Source: Calendula officinalis (lineage: Eukaryota > Streptophyta > Magnoliopsida > Asterales > Asteraceae). From it: a stretch of DNA of 64,000 nucleotides. Under the pieces are notes generated by a model. The model worked only from the letters and a program-made list of their open reading frames with translations. It ran no database searches and was not told the DNA's origin. The translations under genes were made by a program, and so were the position numbers. The stretch lies in assembly GCA_963853835.1 (NCBI GenBank), contig OY970834.1:35867257-35931256 (forward strand). The letters run 5' to 3'. Shown in pieces: positions 11,506 through 23,878 of the stretch; within the stretch, counting starts at the first letter, position 1; every line of letters starts with the position of its first letter.

Positions 11506-13578
11506 GCTCACACTTGCGCACGTCATAACATCAAGTAGTTATACGAGCAAAAGTTAGAGTCTAGCAACCCGCCAATGCCCCTAGAAGTATATGAGTGAGT
11601 TTCAGAAAAGTCCAGGTTCAAAGTTTTTCAATCAGTTATCCTTTTGTTACTGATACCATGTTGAATTTTAGACAAGGATTAATGTCAATCTAAAATTTCA
11701 ACGATTCTGTTTCTCGATCTATACATTTAAGTAGATTACCAAACCAATCAAGATTCATCTTGATTACCTTTGGGTACGGCCGTACAAGCATCTATTCAAA
11801 TCATCGAGGGGCCCAGTAGTATCTAATCCAAACATGTGGAGGAACAAATTCTTTATTGACTACACGTGTTTGATATACGCTTAATGACAAACCCGAAGAT
11901 GGTTGTTATAGCAGCCTTATTCAGGTCAGCGTTTAACCACATCAAAGTTTGGCACTCCACATACACAAACCAGCTTGCATCTCAAGTCAGAGGATAAGCG
12001 ACAAAGCCTATGTGAGATTCACTTGTGACATAAATCCAGGAAGTGATTTCTCATAGGTTGGGTCAGTCCAATTGTGCATCACAATGAACAACATGTGAGT
12101 TTGATTTCATCATCCTTAGTCATACTAAGATCATGTCATCAATGCCCTCAGATTTGTCTTAATAATATTCCCATATTATTAATATGACAATGGACAATTT
12201 AGAATATAAAACACAGTAAATATTCAAGGATATAAACATGCAAATATAGAACACAGTAGATATTCATATAAAAACGATCATATCAAATATATCAATTTAT
12301 TCCAATATAAACTGCTCAACGTTCCATTATCCAAATACTAAAACAGATTTACATGAAACTACTAGCTTGTCGAAGTCCAATGTTCCATTCATATCCAATA
12401 TGTTTGGTACAAGACATTGAGTTCGATGAAGTGTCAGCTAGTTAGTTATCTGTTTGAACTTTTAGAGTACGAATTTCACATTTCTCGATAAATCATTCGA
12501 ATGTAGTGAACCTTCGTAAATAGGATCTAGCGTCATCACGGCCTATTACAAAACCAGCATAAGTATAGCAAGTATACTTAGTTTCAGTTTGGTATCTCCA
12601 CCATAACCAAGGAACATATATCCAATTTTTCAAAAATACTTCAATGTGTTCTTAATAGCAATCCAGTGACTCTCTCGTGGATTCTATTGGTATTTTATAG
12701 TAAGGTCCCCTAAGGACGTTACATTTGGCCTAGTGCTCCTTACAGCGTACATGATGAATGGAATAGCTGATTCATAGGGGATTACATTCATTCGCTTCAC
12801 CACATCAGGTGTGGAAGGTCCTTGAGTCTCACTCAAGTTTACATTGTGTGGCATACGAGGAATTCCTCGTTTGGGGGCACCATTCTAAACCGTTTAGAAT
12901 TTTGTCAACGTAAGCACTTTGACTTCAACCAATTAACCGCTTTGATCTATCATTATAGATCTTTACTCCAAGTATGTATGTCGTATCCCTACAATCCTTC
13001 ATGTCAAAACATTTTCCAAGCCATGATTTTCATCTTGTAGCATTGGTATATTGTTTCACATGAGTGGCATGTCATCAACATGTATGACTTTGAGAAACGA
13101 CAATGCTCCCACTAGTTTCATATGTACACATGCTCAGTTTGGGTTTTAGGTGAAACAAACGTTTTGATTTCATCATTAACCAAATCTCATAGTCATAGTA
13201 CATAACTTTGACTATAAGAATCCTAATGTCTTTAGTAACAGGCGAGAAGGTTTCATAATTGTCACTCCAGTAGGATTGAGTGTAACCTTTTGTTACTAGA
13301 AGAGCTTTATAGGTGTGTATATTTTCATCCATGTCAACAGTCTTACTATTTTGAGAAGGATCAACTAAGTTCAAAACTTGATTGTCTCTCATGGATTTCA
13401 TTTTCGCATTCATAGTTTCGAGTCATTTTTCGAATTCAAAATTCGATAATGCAACTTGATAGTTAGGGGGTTCATTATGATCCTCAAAACTTTACTCCTC
13501 GGCATCGACATAAATCTATATCGTTCAGGTGCATGAGGTGTCCTTGCGGACCTACGAATGGGAACAACATCATCCTGT
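11506..13578 (-). pseudogene. Copia reverse transcriptase / RNase H region, degenerate
   Basis: On the minus strand the linker VVPIRRSARTPHAPERY (near 13540-13490) precedes the RT domain. Within 13075-13413 are ALLVTKGYTQ, NYETFSPVTKDIRIL and YYDYEIW, the conserved start of copia RT. Near 13060-13090 a frame reads HVDDM in place of the usual YVDD catalytic box. The RNase H region down to the 3' LTR is disrupted by stops. No intact protein is possible. Confidence 0.8.
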
Positions 13579-13583
13579 GGTCC

Positions 13584-16512
13584 TGTAACACCGCAAAATT
13601 TAGAAAGTTTTTTTTTTTTTTAAATGCCCGAAGGCGATTAGGTTATCCTCTAGGTTAGTTTAGTTATCTTAGTTTAGTTTAGTTTACAAACAAGGTCCCA
13701 CAATAAGCTTCCAAAATGAACATTACTTAAACAATACAAAAACGGTGTCACTTAAACGACATGGCTCACTTTACAAACACAACCCATTGAGCTTGGTCAA
13801 TCATCCCGTCCAAAGCACCGATCAACCTGAAAAGATTCAACGAGGGAGGGATTAGCACAAAGCTAAGTGAATGGACATAAACTTTAAATTATGCAAAGCT
13901 TGACAAGCAAGCACCAACATCTCTACGATTGTTACTCCTCGTAACCGCTTGACCGTTGTTCCCTTGAATCACTGTTCCACCGAACCAGTAACCGCTAACT
14001 GTCTAATCACTAACACGGAAGTAACTCTACATCCCCGCCTACTAACCTCGGAAGTAGATACTACATCTCCGATTGCTAACACGGAAGTTATAAAACATCT
14101 CCGCGTTGGGTAAACACTATCACTGAGGAACGGTGGCTTTGCGGGCCTTAAACCGTGGTTGGCCAGAACCACAGTAACCGTTGGCGCTTCGTATCCAACA
14201 CCCGGGCAACTCCCTCCCCTTAACCATGTAACGCATACAGGTAAGGTCGGATACCCTACTAGTCGATACCCATTGCCCAGCCGTTCTCCTTCCGACACTG
14301 ACCTCTTACCTATCCTCGATTTCCACTAATCGAGTTGTTACCCATCAAGCAAAACCTTTTCATCTATGTGCACATATCCTATCTCACATAACCCGATCAA
14401 ACCGATACCAACAACCGAGCTTATTTACGAAAGACTGCATCAAAAGCATCCCAGGCAGAATCCCCTAACACTAAGCATACATAACGAATCGACTAGCTAC
14501 GAATACACCGCGAAAACACCACGAAAGAGTTCCCAGACGCGAACTTCAGTTCGCGTTCGCGAACTCAAGTTCGCGTCGGGAACTGAAACGCGACCGAGTT
14601 CACGACTAATCCCCATTTTCTGTGTAAGCACTTCGCGATCGGGAACGAACTCCCCACGTCTGGTAAAATCCTGCAAATTTACTAGAGTACACAAAACCAA
14701 ACCCAAATGAACGAGACCCGAGTTGTAGGTTAAATCCACTCACCGTTACTTCCACTTGTCGAACTCAGAGGTCTAATGTTTCTGAGTCTCGATCCCAGTT
14801 CCTGTACACCAAAGGAATACCGAATTAGTATATAATTCCACCAAATTATAAACAATGTTAAATATACATTTAACACTAATACTTGCACCACATAAATAAC
14901 TAAACATTTGCAATATCATATAAACATGTCATGTTACACTTTTGAAATTCATGTCAAATACAACCAAGCCATATCTAACCAATACAGCATAATACATCCA
15001 AACGGGTCGAGACCCGAATTTAACTACAACAAGTCAACACATTACCATTTACCCAAAATATGTAATTATCATGTTATTGTCATTCATAGACCAAGTAAAT
15101 CCATACTAAATACATTTAGTCAAACTTTCACCATATTTACCCAAACGGGTCAAAACCCTATATTTGACTTCAACACTTTCCAAACACCCCTTTAAAGTTA
15201 TAATTATACCATTTTAGTAAGTTCATAACCAACTAGTCATTTTAACAAGAGCAAACTTTATCTCTAGGGTAATATCAACAACTTCCAACTACTAGTTCAC
15301 ATTTTAATTGTAAAACTACCATTTCCACCAAAAGACACCATAACTTGCCAAACACCAATAATAACTAGCATTTTTATTACATCTCATAATACTTGACATA
15401 AATCATTAAATAACATTTCTAGCATGTTAATTTAACCTTTCTAATAATAAAAGTCATAAAACACATAAATGACATTTTACACCAATATAACAACTAGTTC
15501 ACTATTTAAACATAAAATACTAACTAGCTCTTTAACTAACAATTTTATTCATACAAGTCAAAATGAACCATTTTAACATTTAATGCTTCCAACCTATTAG
15601 TTTAACTTATATTAACAATATCAACTATAAGAATCCAAGATCTGACTATTTTGATAAAAATCCATCTTTTTCCAAAATCATGATCTTACTAGTTTTAGAA
15701 CATAACAAGTTTCATTTAACATATAAAACACAAGAGATTCATAAACTTTATCATTTAACAACAAACCCACCAAATCTTACAACTCTAGCTTATGAACTAG
15801 TCAAGAACACCAAAAGCAACTAACATGTATCATCAATGAAATCAAACTCTTAAACACATATAAAATAAACCATAACAATATCAAACAAGAATCATCCTCT
15901 AATATGAATACCTAGTTCATAAACTTGCAATAAACTCAAGAACCAACAAAAGAATCAACACTTACTTGGATGCTTGCAAAAAACGAGGCTGTTAGCTAGG
16001 AATAAGAAGGATTTAAACTTGTTTTCAAAGTGGGGTTCTTTGAGAGAGAGAAGCTTTCTTTTGATTTTAGAGAGAGAATGAGAGATATGGAGAAAAATGG
16101 ATTGGAAAGGATAATGTGTCAAAAAGAAACAAAAGGGAAAAGGGGCATCCCCAATCTGCCGAGCTTGATCACAAGGGGGGCCCACTTTTGGTTTCTTTTA
16201 TATTTTATTTACAATATAAAAAGCCCCGTTCGTAGTTAATTTATTTAAAATGTCAAACGAACTCTGTTTTTAGCTTCGAAAATATATTCGGAAACGATAT
16301 AAAAAGGAGAATCCAAAAATATAAAAATCATACAATCCTTTAAACATTTCAGTAATCGGATATTTTAATTCCTTGATTAAAATATTACAAAATGACAAAA
16401 GGTCAAACAATTCATTTAATGTTTAATCAATTTATTCCATAAAGGGTCAAATAGATATTTTTCAAATATCAACATATACCTAAAACAAATAGGCCGGTTT
16501 TAGGATGTTACA
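13584..16512. mobile_element. Solo LTR 1 (2929 bp), TSD GGTCC
   Basis: It begins TGTAACACCGC and ends GGATGTTACA (TG...CA), with GGTCC at 13579-13583 and 16513-16517. No internal gag-pol lies between the ends, so it is a solo LTR. Terminal TGTAACA/TGTTACA is typical of Ty3/gypsy LTRs. It sits in the copia polyprotein between the integrase tail and the RT linker. A palindrome cluster lies near 14530-14590. A frame at 13969-14298 (minus) is partly conserved with Solo LTR 2 but is regarded as LTR sequence. Confidence 0.85.
14530..14590. repeat. Palindrome cluster in Solo LTR 1
   Basis: Two near-perfect palindromes are adjacent: 14537-14556 (ACGCGAACT-TC-AGTTCGCGT) and 14558-14575 (CGCGAACT-CA-AGTTCGCG). 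They could form strong hairpins in DNA or RNA. Confidence 0.85.
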
Positions 16513-17304
16513 GGTCCAACATCTATATGTCCAGCCTCATAATGATATTTGCTAGTGTTACCAGAAGGTTGTGTATCTTCACTTTGAATCTTGTCAAAGT
16601 CTATAATGCTCCCACTTGCTTTGTGAAATGAGACTGTTCTCAAGAAACTCAGCATACCGAGTAACAACAATTTGTCCTCAGTTGGGAAGTAAAATAGTAA
16701 CGAAGATATATTTGATAGATATGGGCTCAAGTTTGTTCGGCTTGTCTCGTTCCACGAGATCCTCACAACCCCAGATCTTCAAGTAAGACAAATTAGGGAC
16801 TTTCCCACGCCATATCTCATATGGTGTCTTTTTAACCTTTTGGTCGGAACCATATTAAGTATTCGAGCAGCAGACTTCAGTGCATGCCCCTCAAAAGGAT
16901 AGTGTAAGAGTAGTAGGACTCATCATAGACCGAACCATGTCATACAGGGTCCGATATCTCCTTCCAGACGCACCATTATCTTGTGGAGTGTATGGAGGAG
17001 TGAATTGTGAGACAATCTCACGATGTGTGGGATGATCCAGAAACTCTTTACTCATGTACTTTCATCCTCAATCGGGACTGAAAGCATTTGTTGTCTTGCC
17101 GAGTTGATTTTCTACTTTTACTTTAGAAAGCTTTGAACGTTTCAAAGATTTCATGTTTATGTTTAATCAAGTAAACATAACCATAGCGACTGATATCATT
17201 AAAGCTTCCATGTTGATGTTTAATCAAGTAAACATAACCACATCTAATGATATCATCAGTGAAAGTAGCTGGCACCTTCCCTAGTCTTAGTTCTAAAAGG
17301 GCCA
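16513..17304 (-). pseudogene. Copia integrase fragment, C-terminal part
   Basis: On the minus strand from 17304: GPF-RTKTREGASYF, then a duplicated YGYVYLIKHKHE segment, later VKKTPYEIWRGKVPNLSYLKIWG and ERDKPNKLEP. This is the usual copia integrase core and its C-terminal GKTP-like region. It is cut by Solo LTR 1 at 16513 and Solo LTR 2 at 17305. An internal duplication and shifts make it non-functional. Confidence 0.85.
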
Positions 17305-19479
17305 TGTAACACCGCATTTTTTTTAAAGGCAATTAAGTATTAGTCTAAGTACGGAAGCATCTAGTTAGTTAAGTTTACAAAACGTGGTCCCACAAAATAT
17401 TACAACCAAAGTTATTTAAAAGACGGTATTACTAGACACGGCTCATTTTACAAAACATAATTTAAGCATGGTCAAACTTCCCGTCCAAGCCCGACCCATT
17501 CAAGCCATCCAACCTGAAATGTGTCAATAAGGGAGGGATTAGCACAAAAGCTAAGTGAATGAATTCCTAACACTAGCAACTACACTAGCAACTATACTAG
17601 CCACTACTCTAGTCACTTAACACGGAAGTTATAAAACATCTCCGGTTGGGTAATCACTTATTGAGAGGATCGGCGGCTTTGCGGGCCTTAAACCATGGTC
17701 GGCCAAAACCACGGTAACCGATAGCGTTTCGTATCCAACACCCGGGCAACTCCCTCCCCTTAACCATGCAACAAATACAGGTAAGGTCGGATACCCGATT
17801 AGTCGATACTCGATGCCCAGCCGTTCTCCTTCCGACACTGACCTCATCCCGAATGTGCACATAGTCATGTATGGTATTCCCTAACACTAGGCATACATAA
17901 CAAAGAGACTAGCTACGAATAAACACCGCGAAAAACGTCACAATCAGAGTTCCCAATCGCGAACTCTAGTTCACGATCGCGAACTAGAGTTCGCGACGTG
18001 AACTCTGATCGTGAACTCTTCGCGATGGCTAACTATTTTCTCTGGACCGACTTCACGATCGCGAACTAAGTTCGCGTCGTGAACTCCCTTCATCTGGCGA
18101 TTTTCTGCATTTTTCACCAACAAGACAATACCAAATGAAATAACCGAAACCCGAGTTGTAGGTCGAATCCACTCACCTTTCAACCTTCGATTCCTTAACT
18201 CAGTGAGCTAGTATCACTGAGTATCCTTCCCGGTTCCTGTCAACAACATACCGAGTTAGTGATAATCCACCGAATCGTCAAAATCATCCATTTCAACAAC
18301 TAACTACATAAGACTCATAAAATGCACATTTTATGACCTTTCCAACTAGCACAATTTCTTCATCAATACAATTGACCATTTTGACCATTTAGCAAGTATT
18401 CACAACTAGTTGACCCAAACGGGCCAAAAACCCGAACATGATCCTAACTCTCCCACATTTCCATCAACTAGCAATAAATCTTTAAACTAGCAATTCACAA
18501 ACCTCTAACAATTCCATCAAGATCATAACCATCACAAATCCAAGTATGATACTTCCAAAATCACTAGTTAACCATTTTGACAAAATCATCCAAACACTAG
18601 TTAAACTACTTCACTAATTAATCAATACTAGGTTTTTAACATCCATAACTTACCAAACATGATTTCACAACCTAATAAGCAATTCTATCCATCCAAAACT
18701 CAAGAAATCCAAGATTCATCAAAACCCACCTTCAACATCCACCATTAATGGATGTTGAAGGTGATTTTCACCAAATCTTGCATTCCTTCAACAATCTACC
18801 ATACAAATGATGTAAAAGCTTGCCTAAACACAAAAAACAACATCCATTTCAAGATTCATCCATAAAACACTCTAGATCACAAACCCTAGTTCATAACAAA
18901 GTTTAAGAACAACAAGAACAAGTAGAAGAGAAGGTGTAGCTTACTTCTAGGATTCTTCTACACAAACTTTGGTAAGAAATTCGGGTCTTAGCACCAAGAA
19001 ATCACCAAGATCACTCAAGAACAAGTAGGAGGTTTTAGAGAGAAAATGGGTGCAATGGAATAGTGAAAAAAAGAAGAAGATAATGTTTGAATAAGTGAGA
19101 CAAGGAAGAAAAGGAGGGTTTCTCCCTCCCTCTCTCTTGACCGGCCAACACAAGGGGGTGGGACCCCTTTGTGGCTTTTTTTATCAATTAGCAGTATATG
19201 TCTGGAAGTCCCTTTCGTAAATAATTTATTTAAAATAGCAAACGGACTCCAATTTTATAAACGAAAGCATTTCTGGAAACGATATTCAACAAGGAATCCA
19301 GATATATAAAAATTACGTTTTCATTCCAAATAAATCACAAGTCGGGTATTTTAACCCCTTAGTTAAAATACCGCAAAGGACAGCAGGCTAATTAATTTAA
19401 CTAAGCATTTAATCAGATAATCATTTAATAAGATACCTTAAGGTCAATAAACTATTAGGCCGGGTTTTGGGATGTTACA
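17305..19479. mobile_element. Solo LTR 2 (2175 bp), TSD GGCCA
   Basis: It begins TGTAACACCGC and ends GGATGTTACA, with GGCCA at 17300-17304 and 19480-19484. It is the same family and orientation as Solo LTR 1: both share ggttgggtaatcac-type sequence, ccgggcaactccctcccctt, and gggagggattagcacaaa. It lies inside the integrase, directly after the IHTDVCGP motif. A palindrome cluster lies at 17955-18030. Confidence 0.85.
17955..18030. repeat. Palindrome cluster in Solo LTR 2
   Basis: The perfect palindrome TCGCGAACT-AG-AGTTCGCGA is at 17977-17996. It is surrounded by partial copies of the gcgaactctagtt / gtgaactctgatc type, continuing to the cgcgatggc near 18020. Confidence 0.85.
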
Positions 19480-19484
19480 GGCCA

Positions 19485-20080
19485 CATACATCAGTATGTA
19501 TGAGTCTAAGTAGATTTTTAGCTCTTTCGCCAACATGGGAGAAAAGCTTTCTTGTTATCTTTCCAAAATATACAAGAGAGGCATTTAAATGATTCATAAT
19601 CATTTGTAAAGAAGCCCGTCAAGTTTTAGTATCAAAATGCGTTTCTTGTTTATGTGGAAAAGATGACGATGCTCTAGGTAAGTATAATCCAAACCAATTC
19701 GGATTCTTGAGTGCTACATTTGTATATAGAACTATCGTTTGAATTAGGATCATGCATATTAATTTCAAATATACTATTACAAGGAATAGTTATAAAAATG
19801 TTATTTTTCATAAAACAAAATATCATAATCCATTATTCAATAAACGCTAAAGCTAAACAATGCATAATTGACAATTGTTCAAAACAATAATTAACGCATT
19901 AGGAAGGATAAGATCAAAGCTTCCATTCTTTTAGCTTTCTACTTCACTTTTAATCTTGCACATTTGTGTAAATGTGAGTTCCACAACTAGTGTCATACAC
20001 TCAAGATTTATTACGAAAAGTATAGAGTTCTATAATGAAGATACCTAATGTGCTAGCTAGAACACATTTGTCCTTCATCA
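19485..20080 (-). pseudogene. Copia protease / pre-integrase region, degenerate
   Basis: On the minus strand the end at 19485-19530 reads KNLLRLIHTDV, the entry to the copia integrase. The rest shows no long frame and is assumed to be decayed protease and GAG-pre-integrase sequence by position. Confidence 0.5.
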
Positions 20081-20089
20081 ACTCTGCGA

Positions 20090-20840
20090 AGTAGGCAGGA
20101 CAATTCCTCCTTCAATGGCCAGTTTTATCGCAATGATGGCAAGAAATATCCTTTTCAGGGTGCTCCTTTTTAGCAGGTGGGGGAATCGTAGGTTTGAAAA
20201 AGTAAACTAGCTTACCCTTACCTAGTCTTTTTCCTTGTGCTTGCGGTTTTACCTTCCCTGATTCCTAGAAAAGAATTGGGTAACCTTTGCTCAACTAGTT
20301 TTACCATAGCAAGTTATCAGCGATTGTCTTCCCCATGCTATGTACTTTTAAAACTCTTTTCAAACTAGTCATAGTCCTTGGATAGTGAGGTAAGAATCAA
20401 TCTCATTCCAAGAACTTGTGGCAATGGGTAACCAAGACGCTCCATTTGATCAATATAGCATTTCATATTCAAGATGTAAGTGCTAACTGATTGGCCGTCC
20501 TCCTGATTGTAAGCGTTGAATGCTTTAACTATTTTGAACAGTTCAAGTTCTGCATGTTGTTGAAATATCATTTTCAACTCGCTTATCATGTCATATGCTG
20601 TGAGTTCCTTGAAGTTCTTTCGAATCTCGGGGTTCATGCTCACAAGCATAGGAGTAGCGACTTCTTGGTGTTCGTTAAACGTTTCGGTAAAGGCTTGACG
20701 AACAGCAGCAGAAGCATTGACAGGAGGTGCCTCAGGTAAGGCCTCTTATAGGTGTATCAACTTGTTCTCATCTCTAAGGACAATCCTTAGAGTTCGATAT
20801 GAGTCGATAAAGTTGATATTAGTCAGTTTCAGTAGTCAAG
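20090..20840 (-). pseudogene. Copia gag, degenerate
   Basis: Reading on the minus strand, 20830-20745 gives INFIDSYRTLRIVLRDENKL, the gag N-terminal motif. 20649-20365 gives a 94-aa frame with FKELTAYDMISELKMIF, YIDQMERLGYPLP and ILTSLSKDYD, typical of UBN2-type gag. Near 20145-20090 a CCHC zinc knuckle is readable (CHHCDKTGH then NCPAYF), with TGA where Trp usually stands. Gag packages element RNA. This copy is broken. Confidence 0.82.
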
Positions 20841-22592
20841 AACTGATTTTAGAGTGGAGATACTTAGGTTTTGATTTGTTGTTGTTATCTGTATAACACA
20901 CAAAGTTCAAAAAATAGTATTTTCAATAATAATTTCTTTTAAAAAATTAACTACCCAATTAATTTGATTAAAAGCTAAGATCCTCATTGACTTCTATCAC
21001 CGCATCAGTTGATCTGCTAGAGATGATAGATCCAATAGGTAGGTGACGATCAACAATTGCATTACTAGTGCAACTCTTAGAGGTATGAGACTTCATGGCA
21101 CCTAGTGAACAAGCATCTAGGGTCAAGTGGCATGTTTGTCGCATATTCGCCTCGAGTCAAGGTCTCACCGTTAACTCGATTAAGTCATCCAATGTGAAAT
21201 CATGTCAAAATAGATCTAGGTCTCACGCGTAGAGAATAATGACCTCGGATCTAAATTCAAACCACGTCTCACGTGAATTCAAAAATAGAAGCAAGTGATT
21301 TCAACCGATTGGACGGCGTGACTTAAATTTTAGGTATGGAAAATTTTAAGATAAAATTTTAATAAGATATGAATGAATCATGTACTTCATTCATACCACT
21401 TCATAAGTCGGTTAATAAACGGTAAAAACATGTAACGATTATTAAGGTGTAAGTTCAAATCGTATTTAAACTTTGTTTAATCTCAAATACAAGTTTAGAT
21501 TAAAAAGTTAATCATTAATGATTAACAAGTAATCATAGATGATAAAAAGTTTGGATGTTTTAATGTTTGTGTCCAAAATCGTATTTTAATTGTTTTATTA
21601 CTTGTATCTAATAGAAATGAAAACAACCACAAACATAAATAAAACATGCAACAAATTTTGTGCAAACCTCGACCGATGAAATCCTAGGTTCGGTCACGTG
21701 AGTCATCACGACGGACCGAATGGTCAAACTAGGGGACGGGCCAACATGAACTCCCATTTGCCCCATGACATTCATGGGCAAGTAGAAACCATCATTTTGT
21801 GAAAAAATGCAATCTGCCAAAAAATCCAGTTTGACTTCAAGGCCCGAAAAGTCACTGAAGGAATCTTCGTTGGTCTTCCCCGCCTTCTGTAAAGTTGTAG
21901 GTCTCTGAGTTGCGGAAATTTTGGCGGTGATTTCAGGTCCAACGGAATAGTCAATCTCCGGGAAAGTCTGTTTTCGTGCAGCTGCGCGGGAGGTGCCGAA
22001 AATTGTTGTGTTGTCCTCATCTTTTCTTCACCTTTGGTCAATAAATTAAAAAGTACAAAGAAACAAAATACAAATATTCTAATTACTTTTACAATAAAAT
22101 TTGCCCCAAAAAATGGCACCAAAAATAAAAGAAAAAAAATGAAACAAATTACAACAATTTAAGCCAGAAACACGGCTTTTCCCAAAACAACCAAACAACC
22201 AAACACAATCACATTCAATTACAAACGGTCTAGGTTTTCATCGGTTTGCACAAACAAGCAACAATTGACAAGGCTTTGGCTTGGGATATGGCAAAAATAC
22301 ATGTTTTGCCATATAAAATATTAACAATTAAAATAAAAATTTAAGCCAAATAAAATAAAAAATTCAATAAACAAGATTAATTTTTTATTTTTGTTTTTGT
22401 AACTAGTAGCAATTAGGGTTCCAAAAAATCAAAATTTTAACCTTATATCATAAAAATTTTCGAAAAAATTAAAAACAAAGAACCCTAGGTTTCTTTGCCG
22501 ATCGGCGTAACCATTAGGCCAAAAAATACGAATTTTTTTTTTGCTACTTTTTACAAAGAACTTGCTAATTAAATCATCAATATGATGACTCG
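20841..22592 (-). other. Copia 5' leader, no intact gene
   Basis: Sequence between the primer-binding site and gag. It is AT-rich with several short frames (for example 21772-22122 minus) that resemble nothing recognisable. It is presumably the untranslated leader of the element or old insertions. Confidence 0.5.
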
Positions 22593-22600
22593 TGATACCA
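22593..22600 (-). other. Copia primer-binding site
   Basis: The minus strand directly after the 5' LTR reads G then TGGTATCA, complementary to the 3' end of initiator tRNA-Met as in most plant copia elements. Confidence 0.75.
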
Positions 22601-22601
22601 C

Positions 22602-23306
22602 TGTTAATGATTTACGGTTTAATCAAGTAAAACCCAGCGGAAAATAATATAAATCACTAATAACGGATCTAAATATTGACAATATAATTAAGCAATAAAA
22701 TCAAAGAGTTATGATGAAAATCATACCCTTGAAGCCTTTGATTACACCAATGAATGAGGATGAAGAACTCTAAGAACTCAAGGTAGAATTCCTCTAATGG
22801 TATCCATACTACACCATATCAAGAACACCAATTGGGATGCTAGTCCCTTGAACAAGAATCAAAACCCCAAGACGTACGCACGTGCAAACAAAATTGGGAA
22901 AAGGAATATTTGGTTTTTCACTGTTGTGCGTACGAGAGAATTCCAAAAAAACAAAACAAAGAAACTTCCTTTTGTTTTTGTATGTAGCGCCGTATTAGGT
23001 AGGGAGAGATTAGGGTTTTTTTTTTCTTGCTCCCTACTCTAAGAATATATGCATAATTATAAGTTATGAGATATGACACTTAGCTCCTTGTACTTTTGAT
23101 TCTTTAGATTACTAACTAATACGTTTTAACTTAACAATTAATTAAAACAGAACTAGCCAAGTAATCTTAGTTTATATAAATAATATAATTACCCTAATTA
23201 TATTATATATATTAAATGATGTTTGGTGTATAAGTGTTTGACCCTTTAGGCTCACATACGTCTAGCCATATAACTATATGTCATGAACGTGAAGCATATT
23301 CCAACA
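22602..23306 (-). repeat. Copia 5' LTR
   Basis: 705 bp, the partner of 10800-11505. TG...CA ends on the minus strand are followed by the TCTTT duplication at 23307-23311. Confidence 0.92.
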
Positions 23307-23311
23307 TCTTT

Positions 23312-23873
23312 GTTGCTCGATTTTTAATTTGCTTATCTGTATTAAGAAATTAGGATTATGTAATTGTTTGGTTTGTTAATTTTCAGTGTATACTCACATT
23401 TAGCATTTTGATATCTTAATGCGGTAAATTAATAAGTTTCATCGTAAATTCTTTGTGAAAAGCTTGACTTTGATGTGAAATGGAGATGGAAATTGTGAAA
23501 TAGATATTTTCTAAATTAATGGTAAGGGGTTTGAGTAGCTTTAGGAATTTCAAAGCAATTATAAACTGACGCCTTAACCATCCTCTATTGAATTGTAAGT
23601 GCTAATATAAATTCTTTGTAATAATCCTACAATTATTTTTATGATATTTATATTGATTTTGTGTTTTTTAGTTCCATGGGTTGAAATTTGTTATGAAGCG
23701 AGTCAATGGGTCATTTGTATAACATGAATTAAAATTGGTTTGGGGAAGAAACTATCATGATAATTAAATCATGGAATTGTTATTATGATGTCAAGGTCTT
23801 CTTCATCGAGAAATTGTTATTACGTTGTTTGAGTTTGAGTTTGATTTATTGATTTTTGATGTTTGGGAGAACA
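23312..23873. other. Intergenic, nothing recognised
   Basis: AT-rich sequence between the copia element and Solo LTR 3. No open frame or element end is recognised. Confidence 0.4.
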
Positions 23874-23878
23874 GTGTA

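Larger units (their letters stand above)
10800..23306 (-). mobile_element. Ty1-copia LTR retrotransposon, degenerate, split by two solo LTRs
   Basis: Near-identical LTRs of 706 and 705 bp bound the element, with 5-bp duplication TCTTT at 10795-10799 and 23307-23311. Orientation is minus: the 5' LTR is at 22602-23306 and the primer-binding site follows inward at 22593-22600 (TGGTATCA on the minus strand, as in tRNA-iMet-primed elements). Gag, integrase, reverse transcriptase and RNase H fragments follow in copia order. Solo LTRs at 13584-16512 and 17305-19479 interrupt the integrase-RT region. Without them and their duplications the element is about 7.4 kb. Stops and shifts show it is not autonomous. 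Confidence 0.92.
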
